A stretch of DNA of 49,378 bases from an uncultured Flavobacteriaceae bacterium. Lineage in GTDB: Bacteria; Bacteroidota; Bacteroidia; Flavobacteriales; Flavobacteriaceae. Positions 9,808 through 18,885 of the stretch are shown piece by piece. Made by a program: the position numbers and the translations under genes. The stretch spans positions 1 to 49,378 of the forward strand of contig CAJWVI010000012.1 in NCBI GenBank assembly GCA_913048115.1. Direction: 5' to 3'. Each line of letters opens with the position of its first letter. Position 1 is the first letter of the stretch. The notes under the pieces were generated by a model. That model made no database searches and had not been told where the DNA came from. It saw only the letters and a program-made list of their open reading frames with translations.

Positions 9808-9978
9808 AAAAAAGCCTACATCAATATTTGATTTGCGTAAACCCCTTTGAATAAAGTTTAGGACTAATAAGCTGATCAAGAATCCGCTCGAAGACGGCGC
9901 GCTTTTACAACTTTAACTCATCCTTCTCAAAAAAATTTCTGTTGAGTTTACCAAAATGTATATTAATGTAGGCAGTAA
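9808..9978 (-). ncRNA. ssrS: Probable 6S RNA (6S-Flavo type)
   Basis: The 269-base gap between zapA and rny folds, read on the minus strand, as a long closed rod like 6S RNA. The ends pair over 14 bp with one G-U (GCCTACATTAATAT, from 9973 down, with ATATTGATGTAGGC, ending at 9814), followed by a T-run. Inside, GTAAAC pairs with GTTTAC. AGTTAAAGTT can pair with a stretch around AAACTTTATT. A small hairpin CTCAA/TTGAG and a GC-rich apical CCG/CGG hairpin (near 9887-9901) complete the rod, with open stretches between that could form the central bubble. 6S RNA binds housekeeping RNA polymerase. A location next to zapA also occurs in other phyla. Ends are estimates, and it might be processed from the zapA transcript. 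Confidence 0.7.
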
Positions 9979-10000
9979 CCTATTTTTATTTTAAAGAACG

Positions 10001-10291
10001 TTACGTTAGCTTGTCTTGCAACAAGTCATTTAGTGCTTTAATTTTATGCACCACTGTTGCTCCACCCTCTACCGTATCAATATTTTTTTGCTCTACTTGT
10101 GCTGCAAATTGTAGTGCAGACATTGCAAGAACATCTTGCTTGTCTCTCACTGCATAGCTGTTTTCAAACTTTTTAATCATACTTTCTATCTTCTTAGCGG
10201 CTTTACGCAGCCCTTCTTCTTGGTCTGGATGTATTGTTAAAGGGTATACCCTGTCTGCTATAGAAAGTTTTATTTTTAATTGGTTTGACAT
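10001..10291 (-). CDS. zapA: Cell division protein ZapA
   Basis: A 96-residue cytoplasmic protein that cross-links FtsZ filaments at the division ring. The pattern KIKLSIADRVYPLTIHPDQEEGLRKAAKKI at the start, and a C-terminal coiled-coil helix with ALQFAAQ and a Leu-rich end, fit ZapA (about 100 residues). Nine bases separate it from the upstream coiled-coil gene, so they should be co-transcribed. The 6S-like RNA lies directly downstream. Confidence 0.88.
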   Translation of the reverse strand: MSNQLKIKLSIADRVYPLTIHPDQEEGLRKAAKKIESMIKKFENSYAVRDKQDVLAMSALQFAAQVEQKNIDTVEGGATVVHKIKALNDLLQDKLT

Positions 10292-10300
10292 ATTTAATTG

Positions 10301-10591
10301 CTACTCAGAAAGGTGTGTAATACACTGATCAATTTCCCGAACAAGAGCATTTATTTTGAGTTTTGTATCTCGTTTATATTGGTCGCTGCCAAGCATTGAA
10401 TTTGCCAATTTTAAAGAATTACATGTTGTTGTTAATTCTGAAATTTCAGAAGAAAACCTGCTGTGCTGTTCTTTTAATGTTTTGACCTCATGTTCCAAAC
10501 TTGCTTTGTCCTGCTTTAGTTTTGTAAATATGCGCAAGAGTTTGCTAATCTTATTCTCTAGAGAATCAACTTGTTCTATAATAGAACTCAT
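10301..10591 (-). CDS. Small coiled-coil protein upstream of zapA (ZapB-like candidate)
   Basis: A 96-residue protein that is almost wholly coiled coil. Heptads of hydrophobic residues run from VDSLENKISKLLRIF through EHEVKTLKEQ and EISELTTTCNSLKLAN, ending with a helical segment LKINALVREIDQCITHL. There is no signal peptide, membrane segment or enzymatic motif. I do not recognise a named family with certainty. Its size, coiled-coil nature and position nine bases before zapA suggest a division-ring partner comparable to ZapB, but this is inference from context. It starts with ATG and is divergent from the M23 peptidase gene. Confidence 0.75.
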   Translation of the reverse strand: MSSIIEQVDSLENKISKLLRIFTKLKQDKASLEHEVKTLKEQHSRFSSEISELTTTCNSLKLANSMLGSDQYKRDTKLKINALVREIDQCITHLSE

Positions 10592-10737
10592 ATGTTGGTT
10601 ATTTCAATACTATACCTACAAAGTTAACCGACCCACTCTAATAAACAAACTCTTTTGCATTAATTTTTGTTTTATTGGAAGACTATCACAATATTTGTGT
10701 GATACTTCCCTTTATAGTAGCAAGATTTAATCACATT

Positions 10738-12429
10738 ATGAACATATTACGCATTCTGCTCGTTTTTGTAACTTTTCAATTACAGGCTCAAAACAGTATT
10801 CCTCAAAATTATTTTTCTAAGCCACTAGACATCCCCTTGATACTTTCTGGGAGCTTTGGTGAACTTCGTAACAACCATTTTCATAGCGGCCTTGACATTA
10901 AAACACAGCAACGAAGTGGGATTCCAATTTACGCGCCTGCAGATGGTTATGTAAGCAGAGTTAAAGTAGGACATTATGGCTTTGGAAAAGCACTTTACAT
11001 TAAACACCCTAATGGGTACACTACGGTATACGCTCACCTTCAAAAATTTCAAGGAGCAATCCAGCATTATGTAAAAGACAATCAATACAAAAAAGAAAGC
11101 TACGAAATTGAGCTATTTCCAGAAGCTTCGTTATTAACAGTAAAAAAGGGAGATATTATTGGATATACTGGTAATTCTGGTAGCAGTGGCGGCCCACACC
11201 TTCATTATGAAATACGGGACGGCGCATCTAGGCCAATGAACCCAATGTTGTTTGGCGTGGATATATTAGATACCAAAAATCCAATTATAAATTCGGTATA
11301 TGCCTATCCAATGAGTGACGACGCTACTGTAAATAAATCTAAAGCTCCTGTGAAACTAAGGTTAATAAAGCAAAAAGATGGCACCTATAAAACAGAGAAG
11401 ATTTCGGCTTATGGAAAAATTGGTTTTGGAGTATCTACCAATGATCAACAAAATGGAGCCTCAAATAAAAATGGTGTGTACAGTATTAAAACTAGCAATA
11501 ACGGAAAAAGAAAAATAGACATCGTCTTTGAAAAGTTCTCATTTGACGAAACACGCTACTTAAATAGATATATAGATTATAAAAATTTCAAGACAAATAA
11601 ATCTCGAGTTCAAAAATTGTTTCGTGAAACAAACAACCCACTAAGTATCATTAAACAAGATGATGACAGAGGGCTTATTACTGTTTTAGACGGATATGCT
11701 TCCAACTTCAGCATCTCTATTAAAGATTATAAGGGAAATTTAACCTACATCTCAATACCTGTGCAGGGCAAAAAAGATACTATTACAAGCTCTAAAAAAC
11801 TAAACCAAGCACTAGAATATGTTCCTTCTGCAACCGCAAGTAGAATTAGTAAAGGCAACTTCAAGGTGTATGTCCCGAAGAATGCCTTGTATGAAGGGGC
11901 GTATTTAGACATAAAGACCTCTGGTGATACGCTACACTTTCATCAAGATAATGTGCCGGTACACAAAAACATCTCTATAAGTATGGATATTACCAACTAC
12001 AAAGGGCTTGATAAAAACAAGTTATATATTGGTAGATTAAACTATACAAAAATACCATACTACACAACTACCAGACGTGAAAACAATACTCTTACAGCTA
12101 GAACAAGAACTATGGGCTCTTATGTCCTAGCAATGGATACCGTCTCCCCTACTATAAAAGCGCATAATTTTACAGATGGAAAATGGAATAGCAAAACCAA
12201 CACTTTAAAAATTAAAATTAAGGATACACACAGCGGTATAAGCAAGTATAGAGCTACTATAAATGGAATCTTTATATTGATGGAATATAATTACAAGAAA
12301 GACGTTATAACCTATACTTTTACGGATGAAATAGCTACTGAAACTCAAAACAATTTAAGATTAATAGTGACTGATAATGTTGGAAATAGCACTACATTTG
12401 AGGCTATATTTTTCAGAAAAAAACTTTAA
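10738..12429 (+). CDS. M23 family metallopeptidase, secreted
   Basis: A 563-residue exported protein with a LytM/lysostaphin-type zinc peptidase domain. The signal peptide is MNILRILLVFVTFQLQAQ. All zinc and catalytic residues are present: HSGLD (His49, Asp53), YAHL (His100) and HLHY (His154, His156). Such enzymes cut peptidoglycan cross-bridges or regulate amidases. The following 390 residues are beta-rich with no recognised enzyme motif and may bind a partner or the cell wall. I chose the ATG at 10738 because it begins the signal peptide. An upstream TTG would place 21 residues before it. The TonB-dependent receptor gene begins 9 bases after the stop. Confidence 0.92.
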   Translation: MNILRILLVFVTFQLQAQNSIPQNYFSKPLDIPLILSGSFGELRNNHFHSGLDIKTQQRSGIPIYAPADGYVSRVKVGHYGFGKALYIKHPNGYTTVYAHLQKFQGAIQHYVKDNQYKKESYEIELFPEASLLTVKKGDIIGYTGNSGSSGGPHLHYEIRDGASRPMNPMLFGVDILDTKNPIINSVYAYPMSDDATVNKSKAPVKLRLIKQKDGTYKTEKISAYGKIGFGVSTNDQQNGASNKNGVYSIKTSNNGKRKIDIVFEKFSFDETRYLNRYIDYKNFKTNKSRVQKLFRETNNPLSIIKQDDDRGLITVLDGYASNFSISIKDYKGNLTYISIPVQGKKDTITSSKKLNQALEYVPSATASRISKGNFKVYVPKNALYEGAYLDIKTSGDTLHFHQDNVPVHKNISISMDITNYKGLDKNKLYIGRLNYTKIPYYTTTRRENNTLTARTRTMGSYVLAMDTVSPTIKAHNFTDGKWNSKTNTLKIKIKDTHSGISKYRATINGIFILMEYNYKKDVITYTFTDEIATETQNNLRLIVTDNVGNSTTFEAIFFRKKL

Positions 12430-12438
12430 TATTCGCTT

Positions 12439-14901
12439 TTGAAAACACTTACTAAATACCTGTTAATTTTCATAATATTATTTACCACTTCACTCTTAGC
12501 TCAAAAAGCGACCGTTCGTGGTGTAATTCTAGATTTGTTTAACCAGCCAATTCCTAGCGTTAATATTACCTATGGAGGTACTGGATCTGTTACAGATCTT
12601 TATGGGTATTACCTTATTGAAATTTCAGCCAACCAGGATGTGCAAGTTACCTATAGTCATATTGGTCATAAAAATGTTCAAGCAACGCTAAATCTATCAA
12701 ACAATGAGGATTTTGAATTTAATCCTGTAATGAAAACAGATATTGAACAAATTGCCACCGTAGTAATATCTGGAAGGGAAAATAAGCGTATCCAAGGAAT
12801 AACATCACTTAGTCCAGATGCAATTCGAAGAATGCCCTCTGCAATTAGCGGGGTTACTAGTTTGCTAACCTCATTGCCAGGAATAAATAGTAACAATGAA
12901 CTTAGTACACAATACGCCGTTCGAGGTGGTAACTATGATGAAAACCTAGTATATGTAAATGAAATTGAAGTATACAGACCTTTTTTAATAAGAAGTGGCC
13001 AACAAGAAGGGCTAAGTTTTGTAAATGATGAGCTCACCTCTAGTGTTGATTTTTCTTCAGGGGGGTTTCAAGCCAAATTTGGTGATAAATTATCTTCTGT
13101 ACTAGACATTACGTATCGAAAACCTACAAACCTTGAGGCTAGTCTAGATGCCAGTTTACTTGGTGTGAGTGTCTCTGCTGGTGGCATTTCTAACGATGGA
13201 AAGTTTACAAGCCTAGTTGGTTTACGCTACAGAGATAATAGCCTCTTTGTAAATGCAAAAGAGACCCAAACTAATTTTAGGCCTACCTTCTTAGATGGTC
13301 AAGCCTATCTCACTTACAAGTTTAGTAATAAATTTGAATTAGGTTTTTTAGGAAACGTAGCAATTAATAAGTACAGCTATGAGCCATTAACAAGACAAAC
13401 AAACTTTGGAACTCTAGCAGACCCTATAGCATTACTTGTTTTTTATGAAGGACAAGAGGAAGATAAATATGACACCTACTTTGGCGCCTTAAAAGGAACC
13501 TACGTAGCTTCTCAAAACTTTACAGCAAAATTTATTGCCTCTATCTACCAAACACAAGAACAAGAATACTTTGATATTTTTGCGCAATACAGGTTAGGAG
13601 ATGTAGATACCAGTATTGGAGGTGAAACTTTAGGTGATGTTACTTTTAGTGAGGGTATTGGCTCTCAACTTACACACGCTAGAAACAACCTTGATGCGCT
13701 TATTATAAATCTAGAACATAAAGGAAATGCAAGTATTGGAGAAAACGAAATTGAGTACGGTATAAAATATACCCATGAAGATATTAGAGACCGAGTACAA
13801 GAATATGAAATTATAGATTCTGCTGGATTTTCTATTCGTCCTCCTGTTATTGATTTTGCTAATTTACAGCCCTATGAGCCTTTTACATCTCCAATAGTAC
13901 CCTATACAGAGATTCGTGCTCAAAATGACGTGCAAATAGATCGTTTAAGTGGCTACGGGCAATGGAGCCGTAGAACTAACATTGGAAGCAGTGACCTTTG
14001 GTTAAATGCTGGAGTAAGAGCTCACAACTGGACCGTTAGCGGTAAGGATATTGTAAGTAATACACAAACAGTATTGAGTCCTAGAGCCCAAGTAAGTGTA
14101 AAACCAGGTTGGGATATGGACATGCTGTTTAGACTCTCTGGTGGGGTGTATCATCAACCACCTTTTTACAGAGAATTAAGAGATTCGACAGGTACTGTTC
14201 GTCCTGCAGTAAAAGCGCAAAAATCAATTCACCTTGTTTTGGGTAACGATTACAGTTTTGATCTTTGGGAAAGACCATTTACTCTCAATAGTGAGGTTTA
14301 CTATAAAAAGCTAACAGATGTAAACCCATATACCCTAGACAATGTTAGGATACGGTATAGAGCAAGAAATAATGCTGTTGCTTATGCTTACGGGGTTGAC
14401 CTGCGTTTGGCAGGAGAGTTTGTTCCTGGCACAGAGAGTTGGATTAGCTTAGGGTATTTAAAAACTGAAGAAAATATTGAAGATAGAGGATATATTTTTA
14501 GACCAACAGATCAACGTTTAAAAATAGGAATGTTATTCCAAGATTACGTTAAGGTGGTGCCAAATTTAAAAGGGTACTTAAACCTACAATACAACACAGG
14601 GCTCCCGGGAGGCTCTCCTAGTTATGCAGATCCTTATAATTTTCAAGAACGATTGCCAGATTACAAAAGAGTAGACTTAGGAGTTCTTTATGTAATTAAA
14701 GATCAAGACAGACCAAAAGAAGATGGCATTTTTAAATTATTTAAAGAACTAACTCTTGGCGCAGAAATATTCAACATATTTGATGTGCAAAACTCTATTT
14801 CTAATACATTTGTAAGAGATGTGTATACCAAAGTTCAATACTCGATACCTAACTACTTATCTCCAAGAGTTTTTAATCTACGTGTAACCGCCAAATTTTA
14901 A
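12439..14901 (+). CDS. TonB-dependent receptor with carboxypeptidase-regulatory-like N-terminal domain
   Basis: An 820-residue outer-membrane transporter. After a signal peptide (MKTLTKYLLIFIILFTTSLLAQ) comes a CarboxypepD_reg-like beta domain (about residues 24-105, VRGVILDLFNQPIPSVNITYGG). The plug follows, with the NNELSTQYAVRGGNYDENLVYVNEIEVYRP motif and GLSFVNDELTSSVDFSSGGFQAKFGDK. The barrel then ends in aromatic beta strands (PRVFNLRVTAKF). Start is TTG, reading MKTL, the only start that keeps the whole signal peptide. The substrate is unknown. There is no SusD-like partner, so a carbohydrate-utilisation role is not indicated. It lies in a tight run with the M23 peptidase before it and a small membrane protein 3 bases after it. 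Confidence 0.93.
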   Translation: MKTLTKYLLIFIILFTTSLLAQKATVRGVILDLFNQPIPSVNITYGGTGSVTDLYGYYLIEISANQDVQVTYSHIGHKNVQATLNLSNNEDFEFNPVMKTDIEQIATVVISGRENKRIQGITSLSPDAIRRMPSAISGVTSLLTSLPGINSNNELSTQYAVRGGNYDENLVYVNEIEVYRPFLIRSGQQEGLSFVNDELTSSVDFSSGGFQAKFGDKLSSVLDITYRKPTNLEASLDASLLGVSVSAGGISNDGKFTSLVGLRYRDNSLFVNAKETQTNFRPTFLDGQAYLTYKFSNKFELGFLGNVAINKYSYEPLTRQTNFGTLADPIALLVFYEGQEEDKYDTYFGALKGTYVASQNFTAKFIASIYQTQEQEYFDIFAQYRLGDVDTSIGGETLGDVTFSEGIGSQLTHARNNLDALIINLEHKGNASIGENEIEYGIKYTHEDIRDRVQEYEIIDSAGFSIRPPVIDFANLQPYEPFTSPIVPYTEIRAQNDVQIDRLSGYGQWSRRTNIGSSDLWLNAGVRAHNWTVSGKDIVSNTQTVLSPRAQVSVKPGWDMDMLFRLSGGVYHQPPFYRELRDSTGTVRPAVKAQKSIHLVLGNDYSFDLWERPFTLNSEVYYKKLTDVNPYTLDNVRIRYRARNNAVAYAYGVDLRLAGEFVPGTESWISLGYLKTEENIEDRGYIFRPTDQRLKIGMLFQDYVKVVPNLKGYLNLQYNTGLPGGSPSYADPYNFQERLPDYKRVDLGVLYVIKDQDRPKEDGIFKLFKELTLGAEIFNIFDVQNSISNTFVRDVYTKVQYSIPNYLSPRVFNLRVTAKF

Positions 14902-14904
14902 AAA

Positions 14905-15276
14905 ATGAACATTGCAAAAAGATTTGGATTTTATGGATTTGGATTCATTATTGGGCTCCTCCTTTTGTTTTTCTTTTTAAATGGAAAAAAAGCAGGGTGT
15001 GATTATGGACCTGATGCGCGCACTCTTAAAAATATTAGAATTAAAGAACGTGTTTTTTCAATACAGACTATTAGAGTTTTAAAAGACAATAGTTTAGACA
15101 CCACAGCAATCTCTACTCTACTCAAAGGTGGAGATGTTATTTTTGGAGAAAGCAATACCAAACTCGATTCCTGCAAAGTATATGCTATAGAAGGTGTTGT
15201 TCAAAAAATAAATTTGAAAATGGTCGTTGAAAACTGTAATGAAGTAGCAACAGTTCGATCAGTTATAGTACAATAA
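14905..15276 (+). CDS. Small membrane-anchored protein, DUF4258-like
   Basis: A 123-residue protein with one N-terminal hydrophobic segment (FGFYGFGFIIGLLLLFFFLNG) and a soluble domain outside the cytoplasm. The pattern KKAGCDYGPDARTLKNIR, then LLKGGDVIFGESN and KVYAIEGV, resembles small flavobacterial proteins that I recall being labelled DUF4258. That assignment is from memory and should be tested. Function is unknown. It begins 3 bases after the TonB-dependent receptor and probably belongs to the same operon. Confidence 0.7.
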   Translation: MNIAKRFGFYGFGFIIGLLLLFFFLNGKKAGCDYGPDARTLKNIRIKERVFSIQTIRVLKDNSLDTTAISTLLKGGDVIFGESNTKLDSCKVYAIEGVVQKINLKMVVENCNEVATVRSVIVQ

Positions 15277-15342
15277 AAGCATAGGCAAAACATAGCGTCT
15301 AAAAATTATTTTTAAAAGCAACAAATAGTAAAATAAAAAGTA

Positions 15343-16251
15343 ATGCACCCAGAGAACCCACATAGTAAGCCGTATAATTTTGAAACATTAAGTGATTCAA
15401 ATCCAGATCTAGAAGCGTTTGTGTTTACAAATGATCATCAAAACCAAACTATAGATTTTGCAGATCCACAAGCGGTACTCCAGCTCAACAAGGCGCTACT
15501 GCTTCACCATTATGAACTAAGAGATTATACACTTCCTGAGGGATATCTCTGCCCAGCAGTTCCTGGAAGAGCAGACTACCTATGTCATGTAAAGACACTC
15601 CTAGATCAACACATAGATGATATTAATGACACCTCAAACTATAGGGTGTTAGATGTTGGGGTTGGTGCTAATTGCATTTATCCAATTATTGGCGCACAAC
15701 TTTTTAATTGGGAAATGGTAGGTGTTGATATCAACCAAGAATCTATAACTGCAGCAAAAAAAATTGTATCAGCAACAAAGGGTCTTAATAAAAAAATTGA
15801 AATCAGGTATCAGGAGAATAACGCAAACATATTTAATAATGCAATTAGAGAGGGTGAGTATTATGATGTCACCATTTGCAACCCACCTTTTCATACCAGT
15901 GAAATTGAAGCAAATAAAGGAACCATGCGCAAACTAGCTAATATCTCTGCAGACAAAGGCTATGCCTTTAGACAAGAACTGACGCAGAATTTTGGAGGAA
16001 AAGCGAATGAACTTTGGTGCAACGGTGGTGAAGCGCTATTTGTTAAAAGAATGATTAAACAAAGTATTGCTCACAAAGAGCAGGTGGGTATTTTCACTAC
16101 ACTTGTTTCAAACAAAGCACACCTTAACAAACTTTACAAACAACTAGATAAAGCAAAAGCTACTCACAAAACAATTGTTATGGAAATAGGTAATAAACAT
16201 AGCAGAATGTTAGCCTGGAGCTTTAATCCATCAAAAATGGGGCTTGTTTAA
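15343..16251 (+). CDS. rlmF: 23S rRNA (adenine(1618)-N(6))-methyltransferase RlmF
   Basis: A 302-residue SAM-dependent enzyme that methylates the N6 amino group of A1618 (E. coli numbering) in 23S rRNA. The start HPENPHSKPYNFETLSDSNPDL and the LDVGVGANCIYPIIG SAM-binding loop are diagnostic. So is NPPFHTS, which is the (N/D)PPF catalytic motif of N6-adenine methyltransferases. Length equals the family norm (about 300). It follows the TonB-receptor run with a 66-base gap and may be separately transcribed. Confidence 0.95.
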   Translation: MHPENPHSKPYNFETLSDSNPDLEAFVFTNDHQNQTIDFADPQAVLQLNKALLLHHYELRDYTLPEGYLCPAVPGRADYLCHVKTLLDQHIDDINDTSNYRVLDVGVGANCIYPIIGAQLFNWEMVGVDINQESITAAKKIVSATKGLNKKIEIRYQENNANIFNNAIREGEYYDVTICNPPFHTSEIEANKGTMRKLANISADKGYAFRQELTQNFGGKANELWCNGGEALFVKRMIKQSIAHKEQVGIFTTLVSNKAHLNKLYKQLDKAKATHKTIVMEIGNKHSRMLAWSFNPSKMGLV

Positions 16252-16301
16252 TTGTTTTTAAAAAGAACTAAAATTAAATATACTTCATATTCTGAAGCTT
16301 T

Positions 16302-16323
16302 TACCCTAGCAACTAGGGTATTT
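16302..16323 (+). terminator. Possible terminator after rlmF
   Basis: TACCCTAG (16302-16309) and CTAGGGTA (16313-16320) form a perfect 8-bp hairpin with a 3-base loop, followed by only three T residues. It lies between the convergent rlmF and proline dehydrogenase genes. The weak T-tract lowers confidence. Confidence 0.5.
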
Positions 16324-16383
16324 CAAACCCAAAAAAAAGAACCTTGCCTGAAGATGGAAATAACATTTAAGACAATTGACGTA

Positions 16384-17556
16384 TTACACCTTTCTTCTTG
16401 TCTTTTCTTTCTTTAACAAAGTAAGCTCTCTACTTGTTTGTCCAGCCACAGAAGTATTTTCTTCTGCCCTACGAATTAGGTAAGGCATTACATCTTTAAC
16501 AGGACCAAATGGAATGTATTTAGCTACGTTATACCCTTCAGTGGCTAGATTGTAGCTTATATGATCACTCATACCATATAATTGCCCAAACCATACTCTA
16601 GGGTCTTTTCTGCCTATAGCTTTCGTTTTAAGGGCCTCTAATGCCATATAACTGCTCTCTTCATTATGTGTTCCTAGAAATAAGGATATGTCATCTAGAT
16701 GGTCTAAAATGTACTCCATGACTCCGTTAAAATTATCATCGGTTGCTTGTTTGCTTTCACAAATGGGTGTCGGCAACCCCTTTTCTTGTGCACGGTCATT
16801 TTCTTTTTCCATATATGCACCTCTTACAACTTTAAATCCTAATTTGTAACCCCCGGCTCTTGCCTTGGCATGTTGTTGTTTTAAATACTCTAAGCGATCC
16901 CAACGGTAGCATTGCAGTGTATTAAATACAATTGCCTTTTCTGTATTGTATTTAACCATCATTGCCTCACACAGATCATCTGCAGCCTCTTGCATCCAAG
17001 ACTCCTCTCCATCTATTAAAAGTGAAATACCACACGTGTGAGCTGTATTACAAACAGTTTCATATCGCGCTTTTATGCGCTGCCACTCCCCTATTTCATT
17101 CTCACTTAAAGTTTCTTTTTCAGTAATTTTTTGCCAAATACTAAAACGTCCAAAACCTGTTGGTTTAAATACAGAAAACGGCATAGCATCTTTATGTTCT
17201 GCAAATTTGGTGAGCTCTAACACTTTTTGCATTGTAGCATCAAATTGTGTCTCGTGCTCCTTTCCTTCTACAGAGTAATCAAGCACAGAATACACTCCCG
17301 CACGTGTTAGGTTATCGACAACAGCCATACAGTCTTTTTCATTAACTCCACCACAAAAATGGTCAAACACTGTAGAACGAATCAAGCCCTCAACAGGTAG
17401 GTTAAGATGTAAAGCTACCTTTGTAGCCGCAGTCCCTATGCGCACTAGAGGCTCTTTAGAAATCATTTTAAATAAAAAATAAGCACGTTCTAATTCAGAA
17501 TCGCTTTTAAGCTTAAATGCCGTTTGTGTATTGTCAAAAAGGGTGCGTAAAGTCAT
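16384..17556 (-). CDS. Proline dehydrogenase (monofunctional)
   Basis: A 390-residue FAD enzyme that oxidises L-proline to pyrroline-5-carboxylate. The PRODH barrel is recognised by LLIDGEESWMQEAADDL, VFNTLQCYRWDRLEYLKQQHAKA, GFKVVRGAYMEKENDRAQEKG with PTPICESKQATDDNFN, the FLGTHNEESS strand, and YGMSDHISYNLA with the C-terminal YLIRRAEENTSV motif. There is no fused P5C dehydrogenase domain, so this is the short type rather than PutA. It is transcribed away from aroB. Confidence 0.95.
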   Translation of the reverse strand: MTLRTLFDNTQTAFKLKSDSELERAYFLFKMISKEPLVRIGTAATKVALHLNLPVEGLIRSTVFDHFCGGVNEKDCMAVVDNLTRAGVYSVLDYSVEGKEHETQFDATMQKVLELTKFAEHKDAMPFSVFKPTGFGRFSIWQKITEKETLSENEIGEWQRIKARYETVCNTAHTCGISLLIDGEESWMQEAADDLCEAMMVKYNTEKAIVFNTLQCYRWDRLEYLKQQHAKARAGGYKLGFKVVRGAYMEKENDRAQEKGLPTPICESKQATDDNFNGVMEYILDHLDDISLFLGTHNEESSYMALEALKTKAIGRKDPRVWFGQLYGMSDHISYNLATEGYNVAKYIPFGPVKDVMPYLIRRAEENTSVAGQTSRELTLLKKEKTRRKV

Positions 17557-17693
17557 AGTGCAATATTTCTCTTACAAATATACTTAGTTTTGATGGTCGT
17601 TGAAATACAATGCTATAGTTTTGTTATTCTAAATTTAACTAATTTTAGATGTTATAGCGAGTATTAGATTTAGATAAATAATATTTACCTATT

Positions 17694-18767
17694 ATGGAAA
17701 AACAGATAGTAAAGCAACGAGGAAGCATATATTGCAATGGAAGTGCATGGGCATCCCTACAAACCGCTATAGACACATTAAAACCTACAAAAATATTTGT
17801 ACTGGTCGACGCCAATACTCAAGAGCACTGTTTCCCTTCTTTTTTAAGGCTATCTGGTACAAGCACTTTACTAGAAACAATAACCATTGCTGCTGGAGAA
17901 GTAAACAAAACAATAGAAACCTGCACACATCTTTGGAATGTATTGGCCAAAAAAGGAGCAGACAGAAATAGTTTACTCATTAACCTTGGTGGCGGGGTTG
18001 TAACAGATTTGGGCGGTTTTGTAGCGTCAACATTTAAGAGAGGAATCGAGTTTATAAACATTCCAACCTCATTATTAGCTATGGTAGATGCATCTATAGG
18101 TGGTAAAAACGGTGTTGATTTAGGAGTGCTTAAAAATCAAATAGGAGTCATAAACAATCCTCTGTTAGTAGTAATTGACACTTGTTTTTTAAAGACATTG
18201 CCCGAAGAAGAAGTTACTTCTGGATATGCAGAAATATTAAAACATGGCCTTATAGATAGTGAAACTTACTGGAACCTAGTACAAGGGTTTGATGTAAATA
18301 ATATTCAAAGCACTGAAAATATTATTTGGGAATCTATAAAGATAAAAAATAGCATAGTTACTAAAGACCCAAATGAATTAGGCATTAGAAAATTATTAAA
18401 TTATGGTCATACTCTAGGTCATGCTATTGAATCTTTTTGTTTAGAACAAAAAGACAGAGCCACATTATTACACGGAGAAGCCATTGCTATTGGAATGATT
18501 CTAACAACCTTTATATCTAGTGAATTACTAAATTTTGATAACAACAAACAAGCGGCGATAACCCAATTAATTCTCAATCATTTCAAAAAAAGATCCTTTA
18601 GCACCCTTGAGATAGACGCCATTATTGGTTTATTACAATTTGATAAAAAAAACAGAGGTGGCGAAGTACTGTTTGTGTTATTAGAAGATTTTGGGGTTTT
18701 TAAAATAAACCAAAAAGTCTCTAATGACTTAATCCATAAAGCATTCTTACATTATCAAAATTCTTAA
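17694..18767 (+). CDS. aroB: 3-Dehydroquinate synthase
   Basis: A 357-residue NAD- and metal-dependent enzyme that makes 3-dehydroquinate from DAHP, the second step of the shikimate pathway. Visible motifs are the NAD-binding GGGVVTDLGGFVASTFKRGI, the NIPTSLLAMVDASIGGKNGVD stretch, the metal-site region SGYAEILKHGLI, LLNYGHTLGHAIES and HGEAIAIGM. Length is usual. A divergent proline dehydrogenase gene lies upstream and the Lrp-type regulator converges downstream. Two TAnnTTTG-like boxes (17585-17592 and 17616-17623) precede it, but neither has a well-spaced TTG element. Confidence 0.97.
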   Translation: MEKQIVKQRGSIYCNGSAWASLQTAIDTLKPTKIFVLVDANTQEHCFPSFLRLSGTSTLLETITIAAGEVNKTIETCTHLWNVLAKKGADRNSLLINLGGGVVTDLGGFVASTFKRGIEFINIPTSLLAMVDASIGGKNGVDLGVLKNQIGVINNPLLVVIDTCFLKTLPEEEVTSGYAEILKHGLIDSETYWNLVQGFDVNNIQSTENIIWESIKIKNSIVTKDPNELGIRKLLNYGHTLGHAIESFCLEQKDRATLLHGEAIAIGMILTTFISSELLNFDNNKQAAITQLILNHFKKRSFSTLEIDAIIGLLQFDKKNRGGEVLFVLLEDFGVFKINQKVSNDLIHKAFLHYQNS

Positions 18768-18839
18768 AGGCTATCTGTATATTGCTTAACCTAAGTTCAA
18801 AAAAGAAGTTGTGTTCTTTAATAAATTATCATAAAAAAG

Positions 18840-18868
18840 AAAAAACCCACTAGTATAGTGGGTTTTTT
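18840..18868. terminator. Bidirectional hairpin terminator
   Basis: A 13-bp perfect stem (AAAAAACCCACTA with TAGTGGGTTTTTT) around a 3-base loop, between the convergent aroB and Lrp-family genes. Confidence 0.9.
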
Positions 18869-18885
18869 AAATAAGATTGATGTGT

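Noticed and set aside
10356-10730. 124-codon open frame opposite the coiled-coil gene upstream of zapA
   Set aside because: It lies mostly antisense to a gene with a good start, good spacing to zapA and coherent heptads. No ribosome-binding context or motif supports it.
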